Assembly: GCA_964423575.1 (NCBI GenBank) | Contig: CAYRFF010000084.1 | Location: forward strand, 1-8,446 | Reading direction: 5' to 3' | Length of the DNA stretch: 8,446 nt | From: CAYRFF01 sp964423575 | Lineage (GTDB): Bacteria; Bacteroidota; Bacteroidia; Chitinophagales; Saprospiraceae | Shown: positions 1 to 7,573 of the stretch, one piece after another | Numbering within the stretch: position 1 is the stretch's first letter | Layout: every line of letters starts with the position of its first letter | Notes under the pieces: model-generated | Database searches by the model: none | Told to the model about the DNA's origin: nothing | What the model saw: the letters and a program-made list of their open reading frames with translations, nothing else | Made by a program: the position numbers and the translations under genes

Positions 1-7
1 CTCCACA

Positions 8-1666
8 CTACCGCGCAACAGCCTTGGCACGTTTCTCGCGTATAACTACGACGTTTACCTGCCCCGGATACTTCAACTGATCCTGGATCTTCTGAGAAAT
101 CATAAAAGCCAAGTCATCCGCATACTTATCGCTTACCTTTTCTGCTTCAACGATTACGCGCAACTCCCTACCCGCCTGCATAGCATAGGCTTTCTGAACG
201 CCATCGTAACTGATAGCAAGTTCTTCCAGCTCCTCGATACGCTTCATGTAGGATTCCATAATCTCTCTTCTCGCGCCCGGACGTGCTCCTGAAATCGCGT
301 CGCAAATCTGAACTATCGGAGAAATGATATTATTCATCTCAATTTCATCGTGATGCGCTCCTACAGCGTTTACGACTATGGGATCCTCGTTGTATTTCTC
401 CATCAGTTTCTTACCGATAAGCGCGTGTGACAATTCCAAATCTTCTTCACTCACTTTACCGATATCATGCAACAAACCGGCTCTCTTGGCTAGTTCCGCC
501 TGCTTGGGGCTCAGGCCGAGCTCTGAAGCCATAATAGCACAGAGATTGGCAGTTTCAATAGAGTGCTTAAGCAGGTTCTGTCCATAAGAAGACCTGAAGC
601 GCATTCTACCTACCATCTTGATGAGATACGGCTTCATTCCGTGGATATTCAACTCAATAATCGTGCGTTCTCCGATTTCAATAATCTGCTCATCGAGTTC
701 TTTCTGGACTTTCTCCACAACTTCCTCAATGCGTGCAGGGTGTATCCTTCCGTCAGCTACAAGACGCTTCAGAGCAATACGACATACTTCTCTCCTTATC
801 GGATCAAAGGATGAAATGACTATTGCTTCCGGCGTATCATCCACGATAATTTCGGCGCCTGTTGCAGCTTCCAGAGTTCTGATATTTCTTCCTTCTCTAC
901 CGATTATCTGTCCTTTGATATCGTCGGAATCAAGGTTAAATACGGTGATAGTATTTTCTATAGCAATCTCAGCACACATGCGCTGCATTGACTGGATAAG
1001 AATTTTCTTTGCTTTCCTATTGGCAGTAGATTCAGCTTCCATGAGGATTTCCTTTTTAATGGAAAGTGCGTCTGTCTCGGCTTTATCTCTTACAGCATCG
1101 AGAAGCTCTTTTCTCGCTTCTTTTTCAGTCATCCCGGATATTTTCTCAAGCTCCTTAATCCTCTGTTCGTTGAGTTGGCTTACTTCTGCCTGTTTAGTCT
1201 GGAGCACTCTTACTTGCTTGCGAATGTTCTCCTGTTCAGCTTTCATTTCAGACTTTTCCAGCTTGAGCTCTTCGTTCCACTTATTGAGTTTTTCCTGGCG
1301 CTTTTCAAGTTCTCTATCCTTTTCCTTAAACTCGCTTTCTTTCTCTCTTACAATGATGTTGTGCTTGGATTTCTGCTCATCAAACTGTGCCTTGAGGCTG
1401 GCATACTTCTCTTTAGCCTGCTGGATTTTCTGTTGTTTGATGCTTTCATTCTTGGATTCAGCTCTGGAAACAATCTTTTCCGACTTGGTTTCCGCTTCTG
1501 AAATGATGCGTTGTGCCGACAATCTGGCTTTTTCAATCTCTAGATCAGATTTCTGATTGATTTCCTGTATTTTGGCAGCGTTGGCCTTCTGTAGTGCAGC
1601 TCGCACTATAAAATAACTCGCGACAGCAGCAAGCACGGCCACAGAGATTACTATGATATATTCCAT
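8..1666 (-). CDS. rny: Ribonuclease Y, membrane-anchored endoribonuclease (552 aa)
   Basis: RNase Y is an endoribonuclease that starts mRNA decay and is tethered to the inner membrane. All family parts are visible in order. A single N-terminal transmembrane helix lies at about residues 3-26. A long charged Lys/Glu coiled coil covers about 30-215. A KH RNA-binding domain carries IIGREGRNIR at 254-263. An HD phosphohydrolase domain has H368, the HDIGK motif at 400-404, HHD at 438-440 and D456, the expected metal ligands and catalytic residues. A conserved C-terminal region follows (AISGARPGARRE at 457-468). The length is slightly above the roughly 520 residues of the Bacillus subtilis enzyme and the protein looks intact, ending in TAG. 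The ATG at 1666 sits directly before the membrane helix. It follows zapA by 26 bases and is probably cotranscribed with it. An AT-rich hairpin lies just upstream of the start. Confidence 0.97.
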   Translation of the reverse strand: MEYIIVISVAVLAAVASYFIVRAALQKANAAKIQEINQKSDLEIEKARLSAQRIISEAETKSEKIVSRAESKNESIKQQKIQQAKEKYASLKAQFDEQKSKHNIIVREKESEFKEKDRELEKRQEKLNKWNEELKLEKSEMKAEQENIRKQVRVLQTKQAEVSQLNEQRIKELEKISGMTEKEARKELLDAVRDKAETDALSIKKEILMEAESTANRKAKKILIQSMQRMCAEIAIENTITVFNLDSDDIKGQIIGREGRNIRTLEAATGAEIIVDDTPEAIVISSFDPIRREVCRIALKRLVADGRIHPARIEEVVEKVQKELDEQIIEIGERTIIELNIHGMKPYLIKMVGRMRFRSSYGQNLLKHSIETANLCAIMASELGLSPKQAELAKRAGLLHDIGKVSEEDLELSHALIGKKLMEKYNEDPIVVNAVGAHHDEIEMNNIISPIVQICDAISGARPGARREIMESYMKRIEELEELAISYDGVQKAYAMQAGRELRVIVEAEKVSDKYADDLAFMISQKIQDQLKYPGQVNVVVIREKRAKAVAR

Positions 1667-1676
1667 AAATATTTAA

Positions 1677-1699
1677 GTCTTAAAATTAATATTTAAGAC
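1677..1699 (-). promoter_or_regulatory. 8-bp perfect inverted repeat (hairpin) at the zapA-rny junction
   Basis: GTCTTAAA at 1677-1684 is the exact reverse complement of TTTAAGAC at 1692-1699, with a 7-base loop. The structure contains the zapA stop codon (1693-1695) and its edge lies 10 bases before the rny start codon, where a ribosome would load. It is A/U-rich, so weak as a terminator and without a U-tract. It could act in translation or in processing of the zapA-rny mRNA. The function is inferred; the inverted repeat is seen directly. The related 10-mer AATATTTAAG also occurs twice here, at 1668-1677 and 1688-1697. Confidence 0.45.
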
Positions 1700-1995
1700 C
1701 GGAGAATAGAATCCAATACCTCATCGATGCGATTGAACTGGCTCAGCAGCTCCTTATTGTCGTCGGCTGCGGCTTTGGGCCGCTTCTGATAAGCTTCCAC
1801 CGCATAGGTTAAGAGAGTCATAGACATACAATCCTGCAAATCATTTTTATTGTATTGCAATTGCAAATCCTGTAACTTCTTATTGATATCCCTAGCGATT
1901 CTTACAATCATGTCTACTTCAGATTCCTGAACTCTTACCGGATACTCTCTCCCGGCAATCGTTACAGAAATTTTCCTCAGTTTAGCCTCTGCCAT
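1693..1995 (-). CDS. zapA: Cell division protein ZapA (100 aa)
   Basis: ZapA binds FtsZ in the cytoplasm and promotes bundling and stability of the Z-ring. The protein has the family layout: a small N-terminal beta-rich head (residues about 6-22, ISVTIAGREYPVRV) followed by helices that dimerise (about 24-48 and 51-98). The stretch EVDMIVRIARDINKKL at 26-41 is characteristic. The length of 100 residues matches the family norm. It starts at an ATG only 3 bases after the stop of the upstream coiled-coil gene, so the two are surely cotranscribed and perhaps translationally coupled. No strong ribosome binding site is visible, which is normal for this phylum. The pairing with a small coiled-coil protein upstream recalls the ZapA-ZapB partnership of gammaproteobacteria, although sequence homology to ZapB is not claimed. 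Confidence 0.9.
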   Translation of the reverse strand: MAEAKLRKISVTIAGREYPVRVQESEVDMIVRIARDINKKLQDLQLQYNKNDLQDCMSMTLLTYAVEAYQKRPKAAADDNKELLSQFNRIDEVLDSILRS

Positions 1996-1998
1996 AAG

Positions 1999-2286
1999 TT
2001 ATAGCTTTTTCAGGTGATCTAGACATTCATCAATAACTGTTATGTATTGCTGAATTTCCTTTCTCAGATCACCGTTTAATTCACCACCATTCAATCGATC
2101 TGCCTCAGTCCCCTCTAATCTTCTCTCCAGATCTTGATTTTCCTGTTTCAATGTTTCAATTACGCTGAGGTTTTCCTCATGCAATCGCGCAAGCTCGTCT
2201 TTTTCTTTTTCTAAGCTCAACATTTTATTCCTGACCTCTTCAAGTCTCGAATAAACGTCCTTTAACTTGCTCTCTAATTCAAACAT
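1999..2286 (-). CDS. Small coiled-coil protein upstream of zapA (95 aa), function unknown
   Basis: I do not recognise a named family. From about residue 3 to 65 the protein is a nearly uninterrupted charged heptad-like coiled coil rich in Leu, Glu and Lys. A short Gly/Asn-containing break (about 66-73) follows, then a second helix ending in HLKKL. It has no signal peptide or membrane segment, so it is expected in the cytoplasm. I prefer the ATG at 2286, which gives MFELESKL. A TTG two codons upstream at 2292 is in frame but not needed. It is the first gene of the unit with zapA (3-base gap) and rny, driven by the promoter at 2321-2352. Its size, coiled coil and position beside zapA make a ZapB-like, Z-ring-associated role plausible. 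That is inference from context only. Confidence 0.8.
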   Translation of the reverse strand: MFELESKLKDVYSRLEEVRNKMLSLEKEKDELARLHEENLSVIETLKQENQDLERRLEGTEADRLNGGELNGDLRKEIQQYITVIDECLDHLKKL

Positions 2287-2320
2287 TTGCAATAAATATA
2301 TAAATTTAATTATTGAATCA

Positions 2321-2352
2321 CAAATTTACCGAAAATTCCACCGATATTTCAA
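2321..2352 (-). promoter_or_regulatory. Bacteroidota-type promoter for the coiled-coil/zapA/rny operon
   Basis: Read on the minus strand, TTG (2352-2350) is followed after 21 bases by TAAATTTG (2328-2321), matching the -33/-7 pattern TTG-N17-23-TAnnTTTG of the phylum's housekeeping sigma factor. Transcription would start near 2315, giving a leader of about 30 bases before the ATG at 2286. A 7-bp inverted repeat, TTTACCG (2325-2331) with CGGTAAA (2363-2369), overlaps the -7 box. It could be an operator or chance. The promoter lies in the 84-base gap after pheT, which shows no strong terminator, so read-through from pheT is also possible. Confidence 0.6.
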
Positions 2353-2370
2353 GCTATCACAGCGGTAAAA

Positions 2371-4794
2371 TTATCGCAACTCAATTCCCAATTTTCCTTT
2401 TAAGTCAGACAATACTTTTTTCATCAGGCTTTCTATCTGCTTTTCCTGCATTGTCTGGTTCTCATCCTGCAACTCCAGATGTACTGCAAGACTGTGTTTA
2501 TCAGCTCCCAGCCTTTCGTCATCTGTATAAATATCAAATAAGGACATGGAGACTAGATGATTTTTCAGCGCCCTGGATATCACCTTCTCTATCTCACTGT
2601 ATGAGATAGATTTTTCTGCAACCAAAGCCAGATCTCTATGTATTGACGGAAACTTATTGACATTTTTATACACGAGATTTCCAGACGGAATATTTTTGCG
2701 GATAACATCCCAGTTAAATACCGCTGTGAATATGTCTGTTTCGATATCAAATTTATCGCTCACAGAGTTCTTCACTTTTCCGAAGCTCACCAGATTCATC
2801 GGTCCTCTAAAGTATTTCAGGCCATAAGAATAGTACTTATCACCTGAAAGCTCTTCTGACTGATATCCGCTAATTCCTAGTCTTTGCAAAACTCCTTCAA
2901 CATGCGCCTTCAAGTCATAAAAGTCCACCTGCACTGCATTCCCTCCGGACCAATGCGCATTCCTCGTTGTTCCGCTGAGTAAAAGGCTGAGCGAAAAATG
3001 CTCCTCGTACTTACCGTCAACTTTACCGTAACTTTTCCCCCACTCGTAAAATGCAAAGTCCCTCTGATTTCTGTTTATATTGTAAGCTGCTGTTTCCAGC
3101 GCGGATACGTTCATATCCGGTCTCATAATATCCAGATTCTTATTGGAAGTATTGTTGATGAACACGAGTTCTTCCTTGTCCTCATAATAGCCGGAATCGG
3201 TCAATGACACGTTCATCATCTCATAAAAGCCTCTTCCCTGAAGCATTCTGCTGATATCGCGTCTCAGAGATTGTTCGTCCGGCAATGTGACCGGGAACGC
3301 TGCACTATTTGACGTACTTACAGCATCTACCTGATCAAATCCATAAATCCTCAGAATCTCTTCAATAACGTCCACTTCCCGTGTAACATCATTCTTATCG
3401 GTAGGAATCTGGACTTTTACTGAAGTCTTGGACTCGGAAGAAATTCTAATTCCCAGAGCTTCCAATATTCTCTTTATTTCCACAGAATCAATCTCCTTTC
3501 CTATCAGTTCATTCACTCTCTGGAATCTCAGATCGACGATATGTGGCTGAATTTCTTCCGGATAATGTTCAACGATTTCAGACGCAATTTTACCACCTGC
3601 CAATTCTGTCAGCATCGTTGCCGCCCGCTCCAGCACATCACGCACGATGGACGGATTGCTTCCCTTTTCAAACACCTTGGCAGCATCTGTTCTCAGGAAG
3701 TGTTTCATCGATGTTTTCCTTATGGTTTCAGCGTCAAAGTGCGCTGATTCAAGGAAAATCGTTTTGGTTCCATCGCTTACACCGGAGTCAAGCCCGCCGT
3801 AAACGCCCGCCATACACATTGCATTATCTTCCTTATCGCAGATAATCAGATCTTCCTGCAATAATTCAACCTTCTTATCGTCCAGTGTTGTGAAGATTGT
3901 ACCTTTCGGCAAATGTTGAACTCGGATCTCATTTCCGGCTATTTTATCATAATCAAATGCATGCAGAGGTTGCCCTACATCGTGCAGGATAAAATTGGTC
4001 ATATCCACCACATTGTTTAATGGTTTCTGACCTATGCTTTTCAGCAAATTTTGCATCCATTCCGGCGATTCACCGACCGTTATATTATCTATCACGATTC
4101 CGGCATACCGCGGACAAGCCTCGGTAGCTATGATATTTAACTTAATGTCTTTGTGCTCAGAAACTCCCGGGAGTTCTGCCGCCACTTCTTTCAATTCGTA
4201 ATCCTCTCCGGAATGTATTTTAAAATAAGCAAGCAAATCTCTTGCTACCCCTCTGTGGTGTGTTGCGTCAGAGCGATTGGGAGTGAGTCCGATTTCATAG
4301 ACGACATCAGAATACACTTCTATATAATCACTCAGTGGCTTTCCTGCTTCATAATTATCAGGAAGTACCATAATTCCTTCTCCTGAAGTTCCTATTGAAA
4401 GTTCGGTTTCTGAGCAAATCATTCCACTGGATGATACTCCTCGGATTTTGGCTTTCTTAATATTGAATTCTTCCCCATCAGGATATAGCGTAGCTCCTAC
4501 TTTTGCGACAGCTACAGTCTGCCCTGCAGCGACATTGGGAGCACCACATACAATCTGCAGATTTTCCTCTTCTCCTACGTCTACGGTTGTTACACTTAAT
4601 CTATCTGCGTCCGGATGCTTTTCACTTTCCAGGACTTTTCCTATAACTACCCCTTCCAGATTTCCCTGAACAGAGGAAAACCTCTCCATTCCTTCCACCT
4701 CAAGCCCAAGGCTCGTCAATATATCCCCGAGTGTCTCAGCCTCCATATTTTTCAAGTCAATATGACGGTTGAGCCAATTATATGATATTTTCAT
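2371..4794 (-). CDS. pheT: Phenylalanyl-tRNA synthetase beta subunit (807 aa)
   Basis: This is the beta subunit of the alpha2-beta2 enzyme that charges tRNA-Phe in the cytoplasm. It carries the tRNA-binding and proofreading modules, while catalysis is in PheS. Domains in order: an N-terminal helical piece starting MKISYNWLNRHIDL; an EMAP-II-like OB-fold tRNA-binding domain at about 43-155 (GKVLESEKHPDADRLSV); the GLTPNRSDATHHRGVARDL segment at 169-187; the B3/B4 editing domain from about 229 to 400, with LRTDAAKVFEKG near 367-378; the B5 domain at about 415-490; the catalytic-like core; and a C-terminal ferredoxin-fold anticodon-binding domain from about 715, starting FPSIHRDLALV. The length of 807 is close to the usual 790-820 and no frameshift is seen. 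pheS is not adjacent; the two subunit genes are often separated in this phylum. It has its own promoter upstream. Confidence 0.98.
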   Translation of the reverse strand: MKISYNWLNRHIDLKNMEAETLGDILTSLGLEVEGMERFSSVQGNLEGVVIGKVLESEKHPDADRLSVTTVDVGEEENLQIVCGAPNVAAGQTVAVAKVGATLYPDGEEFNIKKAKIRGVSSSGMICSETELSIGTSGEGIMVLPDNYEAGKPLSDYIEVYSDVVYEIGLTPNRSDATHHRGVARDLLAYFKIHSGEDYELKEVAAELPGVSEHKDIKLNIIATEACPRYAGIVIDNITVGESPEWMQNLLKSIGQKPLNNVVDMTNFILHDVGQPLHAFDYDKIAGNEIRVQHLPKGTIFTTLDDKKVELLQEDLIICDKEDNAMCMAGVYGGLDSGVSDGTKTIFLESAHFDAETIRKTSMKHFLRTDAAKVFEKGSNPSIVRDVLERAATMLTELAGGKIASEIVEHYPEEIQPHIVDLRFQRVNELIGKEIDSVEIKRILEALGIRISSESKTSVKVQIPTDKNDVTREVDVIEEILRIYGFDQVDAVSTSNSAAFPVTLPDEQSLRRDISRMLQGRGFYEMMNVSLTDSGYYEDKEELVFINNTSNKNLDIMRPDMNVSALETAAYNINRNQRDFAFYEWGKSYGKVDGKYEEHFSLSLLLSGTTRNAHWSGGNAVQVDFYDLKAHVEGVLQRLGISGYQSEELSGDKYYSYGLKYFRGPMNLVSFGKVKNSVSDKFDIETDIFTAVFNWDVIRKNIPSGNLVYKNVNKFPSIHRDLALVAEKSISYSEIEKVISRALKNHLVSMSLFDIYTDDERLGADKHSLAVHLELQDENQTMQEKQIESLMKKVLSDLKGKLGIELR

Positions 4795-4821
4795 TTAATG
4801 TATTTATACTGATTTAAGCTG

Positions 4822-4852
4822 CAAAGATACAGTCCTGCGCGCTAAGGGCAAA
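4822..4852 (-). promoter_or_regulatory. Near-consensus Bacteroidota promoter for pheT
   Basis: On the minus strand TTTG (4852-4849), exactly 19 bases, then TATCTTTG (4829-4822) fits the phylum consensus TTTG-N19-TAnnTTTG completely. The start of transcription would fall near 4816, leaving a leader of only about 20 bases before the pheT ATG at 4794, too short for a T-box or leader-peptide attenuator. A small inverted repeat, GGCAA (4847-4851) with TTGCC (4858-4862), overlaps the -33 box. It could act as a weak terminator for the gene upstream. Confidence 0.75.
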
Positions 4853-4888
4853 TTTTCTTGCCTCCTCTATGATAATATTTTCATATTC

Positions 4889-5749
4889 TCAGTCAATAAG
4901 ACTCGCTTTAGCAGCCTGAAGACAGGTAAGTAGCTGATCTTTTCTATGCACAACCACAACTGTATGCATATTTTCAGGATTATTCCATGCTTTCCCTTCT
5001 TCGGGTGGCAGAATATCCACTGTCCTGCGTATCTCAATCAATTCATTTCTATTCAATGGCTGAGAGATAAGATCTCCTGTAGCAGCCTGAGAATAAATAT
5101 CCCGCAAAACGTAATTGTGTACGTATTCTTCTATGATTTCCTGTTTATCGGTCTGATAGTCCACGATGCCGTTCTCAAGGAGCATAAATGTAATATACAC
5201 TTCTCCATCGATATCCTTAACAGGTCTTATATGAGCCGTACTCGTCAACTTGCGCGTATCGCTATCGTATTTATTTTCAACGGTCAGAAGAAGTTCAGCT
5301 TCTACTTTTAACCTTTCTTCTAGAGCCTTTCCATAATTATTGGTAGAGCTTACGACATGCCCGTCAAGCCCGGGAAGATTAAAGTTAAATCTGTCAAACA
5401 TCGCTGCCGGCAATCCCATTATTTCCTGTTCAACGAGATTGGCAATCGCGTCTGCCTTGTCCAGCCTGAAGTCATATTTACTATTCAGATGCGGGCTTGT
5501 AAACGAACTGTACTTAGGAGCGTGAATAGAAACCGGAATCACATTTTCTCCGTATTGTATAACCAGATTATTGATTTCCGTAGCAGCTGTAGGACAGTTG
5601 GTACATTTTACGCCTGTAAAATCTTCAATCAGGACGGCTTTATCTCCATCGATATTTAATTGAGGAATTTCAGGCGGAATTTCCGTACATGCTGCAAACA
5701 GATAAACAAGAAGAGCAAATAGTCCTATATATTTTATTGAATACTTCAT
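4889..5749 (-). CDS. Omp28-like lipoprotein with thioredoxin fold (286 aa)
   Basis: This is a predicted lipoprotein of the Omp28-related family, first described as an outer-membrane protein in Porphyromonas gingivalis. A hydrophobic signal peptide (about 5-20) ends in a lipobox-like LFAAC, making C21 the probable lipidated residue, and a proline-rich linker follows. A thioredoxin-like domain then begins with VLIEDFTGVKCTNCP at about 39-53, giving a CxxC pair at C49 and C52. GLPAAMFDR at 112-120 supplies the expected cis-proline (P114). The C-terminal half (about 145-270) looks beta-rich, and the family is described as having such a domain. It lies 12 bases downstream of the DUF6029-like gene and is surely in the same operon. 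A divergent secreted thioredoxin is close by. The substrate is unknown; thiol-disulfide exchange at the envelope is inferred from the CxxC. Confidence 0.85.
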   Translation of the reverse strand: MKYSIKYIGLFALLVYLFAACTEIPPEIPQLNIDGDKAVLIEDFTGVKCTNCPTAATEINNLVIQYGENVIPVSIHAPKYSSFTSPHLNSKYDFRLDKADAIANLVEQEIMGLPAAMFDRFNFNLPGLDGHVVSSTNNYGKALEERLKVEAELLLTVENKYDSDTRKLTSTAHIRPVKDIDGEVYITFMLLENGIVDYQTDKQEIIEEYVHNYVLRDIYSQAATGDLISQPLNRNELIEIRRTVDILPPEEGKAWNNPENMHTVVVVHRKDQLLTCLQAAKASLID

Positions 5750-5761
5750 CTTTATTTAATT

Positions 5762-7426
5762 TTAAAAAACAGAATTAACGGTAAATTTCATTCCACTAAA
5801 TGCCGGCTCAAGTCTACAAATTCCACCGGTGCACACTATTCCTTCAACTTGTTTCACATAGGCAAGACTAAATCGATTGGAGCCTTGTGTGTAGGTGACC
5901 GCTGCTGTCGGATAGTGATTGGCTCCGGTGCTTCTCCCCTTGGGATTGATGTTATACATATCACTCAGTGTAAATATCCACTTAGGTGCAATACTGTATT
6001 CTGCCAGTAGCAGAACCCAATCGCCGTAATCCACGTCATTATCTTCTTCGGAAATTCCGGCCCAGTTAAAGTCGGTCTTCATATACTGAAGTTCAAAGCG
6101 TATTGCATTCCTTCTGTTGATATTGTGTCTGTATTCAAATACGGGCGTTATTGCCTGCACTATACCGCGGTCTGCACGCTCATTAAGGAATACTCCTTGG
6201 TTGGCTGCCATAAGCTGTACTCCTGCTGTAAAATAATTATTTCTATTGGGTTCAAAGGTAACTGTAGGGAATATTTCTCTGTAGAGTTTAATAGAATCGA
6301 GGTTATTTATCATTGCCATGCTCATCGCTGCCGACCATTTGTCATTGAATCTATAACCGAGATCCAGCTGGTATGCCATTTCTCCCAATTCCTGAGATGC
6401 AGGCTGATATCTCGATGTGAGCTGAAACAGGTTCTGCTGAGACATCGGAGGCAGGAAGGCTATTGAACCAAGGTTTAATTCCTGAGTAGGCAGGACACGA
6501 TGATAGAAATATTCGGTACGTTTTATATCAAAATTGGCCCCGAAACCGCCATTTGCGTAAGCTAAAGAACTATAAAAGACAGTTCCCGGCTTATACACGT
6601 ATTTACCAAGAGACTTAGAGCCGTCGAGATTCGTCTTTTGTGCGAGATCATCGTATACCGGTTCTGCAGTCTTATACGCTGCTTCAACATACCAGGAAAT
6701 CGGCCCTACCGTCATTGTATTATGCAGGGTAAATGCGTAATTATTGTAACGCGCCCCAATGCTGTCCTCAGGACTGTACGTTGCCAATGTCCTTACGAGG
6801 TTATCCATATTGCCATCATCCAAAGTCCTGTTCACTATACCGATTCCCGGCGCAAATGTCCAAATGGTTGTATCTCCTAGCATGAAGAAACCGTCGATGG
6901 ATCCTCCCACCAGTACGGGATCATACAAGTCAAATCTTCTCTTCTGTCTTCCCGTAAAAGCTTTTACTTCCCAGTTATCACCCAGGAAATACTTCAATCG
7001 CAATCCTACGAGTGCATTGTCGATTGCAAGAGCACGCTCTTCATAAGCTCTATAAATAATACCGCTACCTATCTGATCGTAGATGTATCCCGCTGTAATG
7101 TCCAGGTCACCTATTTCCTTATTGATGTGCCAGTACCCGATGCCGAGATTGGTATAGGAAGAATTGGGATTGATGAGATTGGAATTATTGAATAGATCAA
7201 ATCTCAGACCGAAGTCAAATCCCCAGTTATTATAGTTCAGGTTGAGCCAGCTTTCTCCTCCGAAGAGTTGATGATCGTACTGAGGCGTTCCATAAGCACC
7301 AAGGAGAGAGTCTCTCATAAAGAAATTGGCATTGGTCTCAAGGTTTCCGGAAAAGTGTTGACTAAACAGGCCTGTAACAGGCGTAATAAACAATAATAAC
7401 AGGATTGAGTAGATATATTTCTTCAT
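5762..7426 (-). CDS. DUF6029-like outer-membrane beta-barrel protein (554 aa)
   Basis: The N-terminus is a classical signal peptide (MKKYIYSILLLLF, then a likely cut near SQ at 22-23). The rest is rich in alternating aromatic/polar strands with Gly, Asn and Tyr turns, and the protein ends in phenylalanine (TVNSVF), the terminal aromatic typical of beta barrels folded by BamA. The overall pattern and the CTGGICR stretch near the end resemble the DUF6029 family of Bacteroidota, an assignment made from memory rather than a search. The function is unknown. The only cysteines I find are C532 and C537, probably in the last surface loop before the final strand. It is the first gene of an operon with the Omp28-like lipoprotein 12 bases downstream. 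A TAnnTTTG box and a set of TTAAC repeats lie in its leader region. Confidence 0.75.
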   Translation of the reverse strand: MKKYIYSILLLLFITPVTGLFSQHFSGNLETNANFFMRDSLLGAYGTPQYDHQLFGGESWLNLNYNNWGFDFGLRFDLFNNSNLINPNSSYTNLGIGYWHINKEIGDLDITAGYIYDQIGSGIIYRAYEERALAIDNALVGLRLKYFLGDNWEVKAFTGRQKRRFDLYDPVLVGGSIDGFFMLGDTTIWTFAPGIGIVNRTLDDGNMDNLVRTLATYSPEDSIGARYNNYAFTLHNTMTVGPISWYVEAAYKTAEPVYDDLAQKTNLDGSKSLGKYVYKPGTVFYSSLAYANGGFGANFDIKRTEYFYHRVLPTQELNLGSIAFLPPMSQQNLFQLTSRYQPASQELGEMAYQLDLGYRFNDKWSAAMSMAMINNLDSIKLYREIFPTVTFEPNRNNYFTAGVQLMAANQGVFLNERADRGIVQAITPVFEYRHNINRRNAIRFELQYMKTDFNWAGISEEDNDVDYGDWVLLLAEYSIAPKWIFTLSDMYNINPKGRSTGANHYPTAAVTYTQGSNRFSLAYVKQVEGIVCTGGICRLEPAFSGMKFTVNSVF

Positions 7427-7437
7427 ACAATCAAATG

Positions 7438-7463
7438 GTTAATAAGCGTTAAAGTCTTGTTAA
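7438..7463 (-). repeat. Three TTAAC repeats one helical turn apart in the leader of the barrel-protein operon
   Basis: GTTAA on the plus strand (TTAAC on the transcript strand) occurs at 7438-7442, 7448-7452 and 7459-7463, spaced 10 and 11 bases. All three lie between the predicted -7 box and the start codon at 7426. An inverted copy, TTAAC, sits at 7517-7521 towards the divergent gene. Spacing by one DNA turn suits a protein-binding site or a repeated leader element. No known regulator is assigned. Confidence 0.35.
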
Positions 7464-7482
7464 AGGGTAAACTTGACCCGGT

Positions 7483-7490
7483 CAAATGTA
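7483..7490 (-). promoter_or_regulatory. -7 box (TACATTTG) for the DUF6029/Omp28 operon
   Basis: On the minus strand TACATTTG matches TAnnTTTG exactly. The -33 region is weak: TTAG (7514-7511), 20 bases upstream, is the best candidate, so the promoter may need an activator or be moderate. Transcription would begin near 7477, leaving a leader of about 50 bases that contains the TTAAC repeats. No equally good box was found on the plus strand for the divergent thioredoxin gene in the 147-base gap. Confidence 0.45.
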
Positions 7491-7573
7491 TTAATTGTAG
7501 TGAAAGTTAGCTAAGTTTAACCTTTAAATCTAAATATTTTCCATAATTATAATTCATTTTAATAATTACTGCG

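Noticed and set aside
618..1556. 312-codon plus-strand open frame opposite rny
   Set aside because: It lies antisense to the coiled coil and KH/HD parts of rny. The Ser/Phe/Leu-rich translation is what a Lys/Glu-rich coiled coil gives on the other strand, and no domain is seen.
1667..1692. 6S RNA gene next to zapA, as in Escherichia coli
   Set aside because: The gap between zapA and rny is only 26 bases, far too short for a 6S RNA.
2287..2292. TTG start for the coiled-coil gene, two codons upstream
   Set aside because: An ATG at 2286 is in frame two codons later and no ribosome binding site favours the TTG, so the ATG is the simpler start.
3543..3845. 100-codon plus-strand open frame inside pheT
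   Set aside because: It is antisense to the well-conserved editing domain of pheT and has no recognisable protein features.
7468..7475. TAAACTTG as a plus-strand -7 box for the TlpA-like gene
   Set aside because: It has one mismatch to TAnnTTTG and lies about 100 bases from the start codon, so I do not list it as a promoter.
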